A DNA stretch of 64,000 bases, taken from assembly GCF_950023065.1 (NCBI RefSeq), contig NC_088677.1, positions 13,720,001 to 13,784,000 of the forward strand. Reading direction: 5' to 3'. The DNA comes from Planococcus citri (lineage: Eukaryota; Arthropoda; Insecta; Hemiptera; Pseudococcidae). Below the pieces are notes generated by a model. It saw only the letters and a program-made list of their open reading frames with translations, was not told where the DNA came from and made no database searches. Made by a program: the position numbers and the translations under genes. Positions 59,490-64,000 of the stretch are shown here, piece after piece (within the stretch, counting starts at the first letter, position 1; each line of letters starts with the position of its first letter).

Positions 59490-61548
59490 AGTATCCCCCC
59501 CGGAACGAATATTCGAGTATTCAGAGAAGTGACAAGATGCTGAGGAAATGAAAAAGCAGATACCTACGAAGACGAAGATGGTACTTGGCACATTGGACAA
59601 ATTGGGTATGATCATTTCATTTTTGGTAAACTGTATCAGTTCGTACATGGGTATGATTGTTTCGTTTATTTATTGCTTGATTATTTACGAATTACGAAAT
59701 TACGAATTGCATATTATGATACCTACTAAAAGTCTTTAAAGTTGCGCAACTTAGGCAGGTACATACGAGTAGAATATTTTAGATTGTGTTGCATGTGAAT
59801 TAAATACTCGTAGATACGTAATTTATAGATAATGTGTATATGTGCATGTGTGTAGATAGATACCTATCCACGTAAGGTGCACATTCGTGGATATGATAGG
59901 TACCTACCTACCTTAGGTGCGTTTATATGGCCATATTGGTGTGTTAGTATGTGGTACGTAAATGTGTGCATGTAAAACACATTGATAGAGCAGCGTAAGG
60001 TATTCTACCCTAGCTGTAGGCACCAAGATGCGTTACGAAGGGGAACCCCCATGGACATACCCGCGGATGATATTTTAAAACGTTAACGATATGGTGTGGT
60101 GGCGGCATGCGGCCTTGGTGCAGCCGTAGACAAAGTTACTACCTGTGATAGGTACAGGGTTTTAGTTACTTTTGTCAACGTTATCTTTTATTAGATAAAC
60201 TTGCCGGTTAGATGTGATGGCCAGTAGGTACGAGAGGTACATTGGTGAGATGGCGAGACGCGGCCTTTTATTTTTAACAGCGTTGTTTGTACCTGGCGTG
60301 GACACAGCCCTTGATAGTGTCGAGTATGTAAATACGAGTACCTACGAGATGCGATGCGCGCAGTCGTTTTTACGACTTTAATTTTTGTTTGGCCGTATGA
60401 GACGCGAAGGATAATAATGAGATGTGAGGTGCAGCACATGTGCAGGTGCGTTGACTTTTACTGTCTTGATTTTTACTGCCTAATGAGCAGTACGCATCGT
60501 GAGAAAGGTGCGTTGATTTTTACTGCCTTTAGTTAATGAGCAGTACGCATCGTGAGAACGGAAATTGATTTTATAAAAATCCTATTATTCTAGAATAAAT
60601 GTAACGATGCAGTGAATATTGTATATTTGTTGTGAGATGCAAGACTTGGTACCAAGCCATAAATATGTCGATTTTTGACAATTATTTGAAATGAAAAATA
60701 AAAATATTGTCTAGTTTTAGAGATGATAGAAAGGGGTGGAAAGAAACTTGCAGCTGCAACCTCTGCAAGGTACCAGCACAGAGTCGAGATGAGAATACAA
60801 TTTTTATATTGTGCTACCTGGTGAAGGTGATAACTTGTATTGTGCTCTTGTGCTCTTGTGCTCTCGTGGTATAGAAAAGACGTACGTACGCATTTCTCGA
60901 AGTATTCTTATCAACTGTTGGGTGAGTCGATATTGATTATTTAAACTTTGAATATTTTGATGTGTCTTTGAATTTTTAATATGTGCATGTCTTTGAATTT
61001 CGGATTTATGATGATTAATTTACTGGAGCAAATTTTGAGTGTAGATTGCTATGAATTTACTGAACTGGAACATAAGAGTCTAGTTTGATATCGTGTCTTG
61101 AGTTGATAAATTTAATTTTCGAGCTCATGTAATTAGGATTTTTGAATTTTGATTTTTGATAGATGGCTGTTTGGTTCAGACATATGAGCGTTCCATATAC
61201 CTACCTACAGCTTGAAATCATTGGCTATCGAATCTGAGTGGGTTCTATGTATTCACTTATACCGTGATGATCAATCTACGAGTGACCTTAAAAGTGATTT
61301 CTAAGTTTGAATAATCCGAGAAAAATATCGAATAATTTGACATATGAGCAAATTTGAGAAACAGTTGAATAGTTTGAGCACATTACTTACGTATGGCTGA
61401 CGTATATGAGTGTTCCTTATACTGAGGCTGAGTTGTGAATACGTGTAGCTGATGTGTATGAGTGTTCCATATACAAAAGCTGAGGTTAGAAATTTGAAAT
61501 TTTGAATCTGAATAAATTGAATAAATTGATTCGTCGAATATTTCAGAT
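59490..61548 (+). other. Long untranslated leader of the Ty1/copia element
   Basis: About 2 kb with no conserved coding frame. It contains a local tandem duplication near 60,450-60,556 (TTTTTACTGCC and GAGCAGTACGCATCGTGAGA twice) and three dispersed copies of a TATGAGTGTTCCATATAC-like string (about 61,187, 61,408 and 61,457). Short open frames on both strands here show no support. Confidence 0.55.
60922..61546 (+). other. Candidate intron in the copia leader
   Basis: A strong donor TTGGGTGAGTCG at 60,922 and an acceptor GAATATTTCAG ending at 61,546 would remove 625 bp and place the Gag ATG two bases after the junction. Inferred from splice-site strings only. Confidence 0.35.
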
Positions 61549-62784
61549 ATGTTGAGATCTGGTAGAGGTCGTAATCAGGGTCAGGACCAAGGTGAAGGTC
61601 GTGGTCAAGATGGAAGAGGTGGTTTAATACCTCCTCAAGATCAATCTAGAGATCAATTACTTGACTTGGTTTCAAATTTGATACAGCAGAATAGCGAATT
61701 GTTACGAAACATGAACCCTGGAGAAGCAGACGGTGAGCGTAGCGTTAATTTGAATATTAGAACGGATTATAAGCTTACTTCCCATGTAAGGTACGATGTG
61801 TGGTATGATAATTTTACGAGTGAGTTGTCCGCCTTGAATTTATTGGATATTGTTGAACCTACTACACCTCCTCCTCGAGTTTTCACTCAAGGTGAGACTC
61901 AACGGAGAAAGGCAAAAGTGAGACACATTTTGATCAATCGTATTGATGAAACTTATCACAATAAAATAATCAGCATTCGAGATCCCTATGAGGCTCTCCT
62001 CAAAATTCGTGAATTTAGAATCGCAGAAATTAACACTACTTCATCGACTCTACTTAAACAACTCGAAGATGTTAGGTTTAGCAAACGTAAGGAGTCTGTA
62101 GCTATTTTTGCAGCTCGGTTTGAGGCAGCTGTCGAAAAGTATGAAATGTTAAGTAGCCCTCTCGATATTTCTGCAAAATGTAATCGATTCATCATAGCTG
62201 TGCGTGAGGAATTCGATCAATTTGAGCTTACTGCTGAAAACCGTTTTCTGACTAAAAACTATGAGGAATTATACAAGTTAGCTCTTTGGTTCGAAGCAAA
62301 TGAAAAGGATAAAGGAACCTGGAAATCAAATGTTTCAGGTGAACAGGGTGCGTTTGTGTTTCATGGTCGCAATCGTGGTGGTCGTGGATACCATTCTGGT
62401 GGTCAAAATTTTAATTCTGATTGGCAAGGTCGTGGGCGTAGTTCTTGGCGAGGTCGAGGTCAACAATCTGGACGAGGAGGACGTGGACGTGGATTTGGAC
62501 GTTTTCAAAGAATTGAACCTAGAAATGAGCCTAGGACTTTCTTTAATGATCCAAAGCAACATTGCTATAATTGTGGCGCGAACAGACACAAATCTCACGA
62601 GTGTCCTATTGACCCTAATAGTGGTATAAAATTTTGCTACAAATGTAAAAGGTATGCAACGCATATTTCGTCGTCCTGTAAAGGAATGTCCTCTGATTCG
62701 AATAATCCGCCAAGAACAGGTATGAAAAGAAAATTCAAGCGGTCTCAGGAGAAGGGGGAGACTGCTATAACTAAAAAGAAATAA
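61549..62784 (+). CDS. Ty1/copia Gag
   Basis: 411 residues from ATG at 61,549, the first ATG after the candidate leader acceptor. The N-terminus is Gly/Gln/Arg-rich. The central part (about residues 75-265) is a helical copia-type Gag region with VWYDNFTSEL near its start and an RFEAAVEKYEML stretch. A second Arg-Gly-rich segment (about 275-325) precedes a zinc knuckle at Cys339, CYNCGANRHKSHEC (CX2CX4HX4C), and a second, irregular CX2CX5HX4C set. It ends in a lysine-rich tail KKK and TAA. It should form the particle shell and bind element RNA. Pol overlaps its last codons in the -1 frame. Confidence 0.92.
   Translation: MLRSGRGRNQGQDQGEGRGQDGRGGLIPPQDQSRDQLLDLVSNLIQQNSELLRNMNPGEADGERSVNLNIRTDYKLTSHVRYDVWYDNFTSELSALNLLDIVEPTTPPPRVFTQGETQRRKAKVRHILINRIDETYHNKIISIRDPYEALLKIREFRIAEINTTSSTLLKQLEDVRFSKRKESVAIFAARFEAAVEKYEMLSSPLDISAKCNRFIIAVREEFDQFELTAENRFLTKNYEELYKLALWFEANEKDKGTWKSNVSGEQGAFVFHGRNRGGRGYHSGGQNFNSDWQGRGRSSWRGRGQQSGRGGRGRGFGRFQRIEPRNEPRTFFNDPKQHCYNCGANRHKSHECPIDPNSGIKFCYKCKRYATHISSSCKGMSSDSNNPPRTGMKRKFKRSQEKGETAITKKK
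62775..62784 (+). promoter_or_regulatory. Gag/Pol frame overlap (-1)
   Basis: Gag is in one frame until TAA at 62,782-62,784; the Pol frame is one base back and opens after its own TAA at 62,772-62,774. Within the 10-base overlap the only slippery tetramer is A-AAG (62,775-62,778). There is no canonical XXXYYYZ heptamer. Either unusual slippage or an indel in this copy explains it. Confidence 0.5.
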
Positions 62785-64000
62785 ATTTTACAGATAGAGT
62801 AAACGACCAAAATGAAGCGGGCGTGGCAGAAAATAATATAGGTGGTGCGTTTCTGCAGCTTCAACGTAAAAGTAAGTCGTTGATCTCATTTATCGCAGAT
62901 AGTGGTGCGTGCGAACATTTAATTAAAGATAGAGATGCGTTGATTAATATCAGGAAGCCAAACAATAGGCTGTCCTTAATAGGTGCGAGTAATGATAGCA
63001 ATTTGGTCATTACTACATGTGGTGATTTATTGGTATGTGATGAGAAAAACAAAGTATCTGTACTTAGCAATGTGCTATATTCAGATAAAGGAAGTGAAAA
63101 TTTACTATCCTTGAGAAAATTTACTGATTTGGGTTATTCAGTTTTGCTGAATTCAAAAGTGGTGCGTATATTTGACCCTGAGACAAATGAAACTATAATC
63201 AATGGCGTATATCGGAATAATTTATGGTTCGTTGAATTTGAATTGTGTGATGAGAAGCAAATCTTGGAATTTTGCAATGAAACGAAGTTTATAATGAGTG
63301 GTGTGTGCACTAGAAAGAGAAATTATGATCATAATTATGAACCTGATGTGATACAAAAGAAAATGGTCAGACTGGTTGATAACGAGACACCTGAGGTCTT
63401 GAAAAAGTCAGAAGGTTTCAAAGTTCATGAAAATTTAGGTCATATTTCTCGAACCTATTTAAAGAAAATGGCGACTGTTCATGAGAGACTTGAGAATATT
63501 AATTTTGATGATTCTATTTTGGATTGTGAGGTGTGTATTGCTAGTAAAATGGCTCGTTTACCTTTCAAGAATAATAGGAGAGTAGCCTTGAAACCATTAG
63601 AAATTGTGAACTCAGATATTATGGGACCAATTAAGCCAGTGAGCTTCCCAGAGAGAAAATGTTACATTGTTTCATTCGTTGATGAGTATTCAAGGTACAC
63701 CTATACTTATTGTATGAAATCTAGAGATGAGGTTGTTGGCTATTTTGAGAAATTTTTGGTGAGTGCTCGAAATAAATTGGGCCATGATGCGAAAATTTGT
63801 TATTTGAGATGTGATGGCGCTAGAGAGTATACTTTAGGTGAAATGTTGAAGGTCAAAGATAGGGAGAAATTTGAGATTGACGTATCACCTCCCTATACTC
63901 AACAATTGAATGGAAAGTCAGAGAGATGGAATCGTAAACTTCAAAATACAGTAAGATGCTTTATGCTTGATTCAGGTTTTCCTGCAAACCTGTGGCCTTT
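62775..64000 (+). CDS. Ty1/copia Pol, N-terminal part (protease and integrase)
   Basis: Open for 408 codons to the window end, with no ATG near its start, so it is probably made as a Gag-Pol fusion. The protease motif is FIADSGACEHLI, with the catalytic Asp codon at 62,898 (DSG). The pre-integrase zinc region is HENLGH (His codons 63,426 and 63,441) followed by CEVC. The integrase core has NSDIMGP (Asp 63,615), RCDGAREY (Asp 63,813) and NGKSERWNR (Glu 63,921), with 35 residues between the last two, the classic DD35E spacing. All catalytic residues visible here are intact. RT and RNase H lie outside the window. Confidence 0.9.

Larger units (their letters stand above)
59200..64000 (+). mobile_element. 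Ty1/copia retrotransposon, 5' part (continues past the window)
   Basis: Gag with a zinc knuckle is followed by protease and integrase, with integrase ahead of RT, the order that defines Ty1/copia. RT and RNase H would lie beyond 64,000. The 5' boundary is placed where array sequence stops (TTATTCAT then TGTAGGGCC); without the 3' LTR it cannot be confirmed. Confidence 0.85.

Noticed and set aside
62335..62664. Minus-strand and alternative plus-strand frames of 109 codons inside the copia Gag
   Set aside because: Shadows of the Arg-Gly-rich Gag region; no independent features.

Overview
This is nuclear DNA of an animal, probably an insect. It is visibly AT-rich and full of repeats, and no complete ordinary host gene can be recognised. 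The two clear long coding regions belong to retrotransposons. Splice-site-like strings, poly(A) signals, LINE, Ty3/gypsy and Ty1/copia elements and terminal-inverted-repeat (TIR) elements all point to a eukaryote. Short strings such as TAGGTACCTACC and TACGAGTA recur; I associate them with hemipteran or lepidopteran genomes, but the species guess is weak.

Positions 1 to about 53.8 kb, plus a scrap at 59.09-59.20 kb, are one degenerate array. The same blocks of about 30-150 bp recur every 2-7 kb in the same order and orientation. Read on the minus strand, many blocks end in a good 5' splice site (GTAAGT, GTAAGA, GTGAGT) and several begin after AG. One recurrent block, starting after TTCAG, is followed by AATAAA signals. 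The best reading is a tandemly duplicated minus-strand gene family made of very small exons (24, 26, 75 and about 113-131 nt), most copies of which are decayed. I could not join one copy into a complete protein and do not recognise the family. This is the main candidate for something undescribed.

The array is interrupted by insertions whose ends can be read because uninterrupted copies of the same block exist elsewhere in the window. These are: two TIR elements at homologous TA sites (612-1217 and 4843-5805); a 5'-truncated LINE (about 12.98-14.17 kb); a TIR element (15,229-16,367); a 29-bp minisatellite with a 1,048-bp higher-order duplication (20,736-23,374); a candidate solo LTR (35,364-36,666) carrying two adjacent MITEs with 8-bp duplications; an unassigned low-complexity island (about 39,995-42,660); and a Harbinger-like MITE (47,816-47,989).

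From 53.8 kb to the end the window is mostly retrotransposon. A long-TIR element (53,818-59,079, duplication CAATTC) was itself invaded by a full-length Ty3/gypsy element (54,581-58,999) with identical 106-bp LTRs, a 5-bp duplication and a single intact Gag-Pol frame of 1,330 residues. After a short scrap of array sequence a Ty1/copia element begins at about 59,200 and runs off the window. It has a candidate LTR, a leader of about 2 kb, Gag (61,549-62,784) and Pol in the -1 frame (62,775 to the end).
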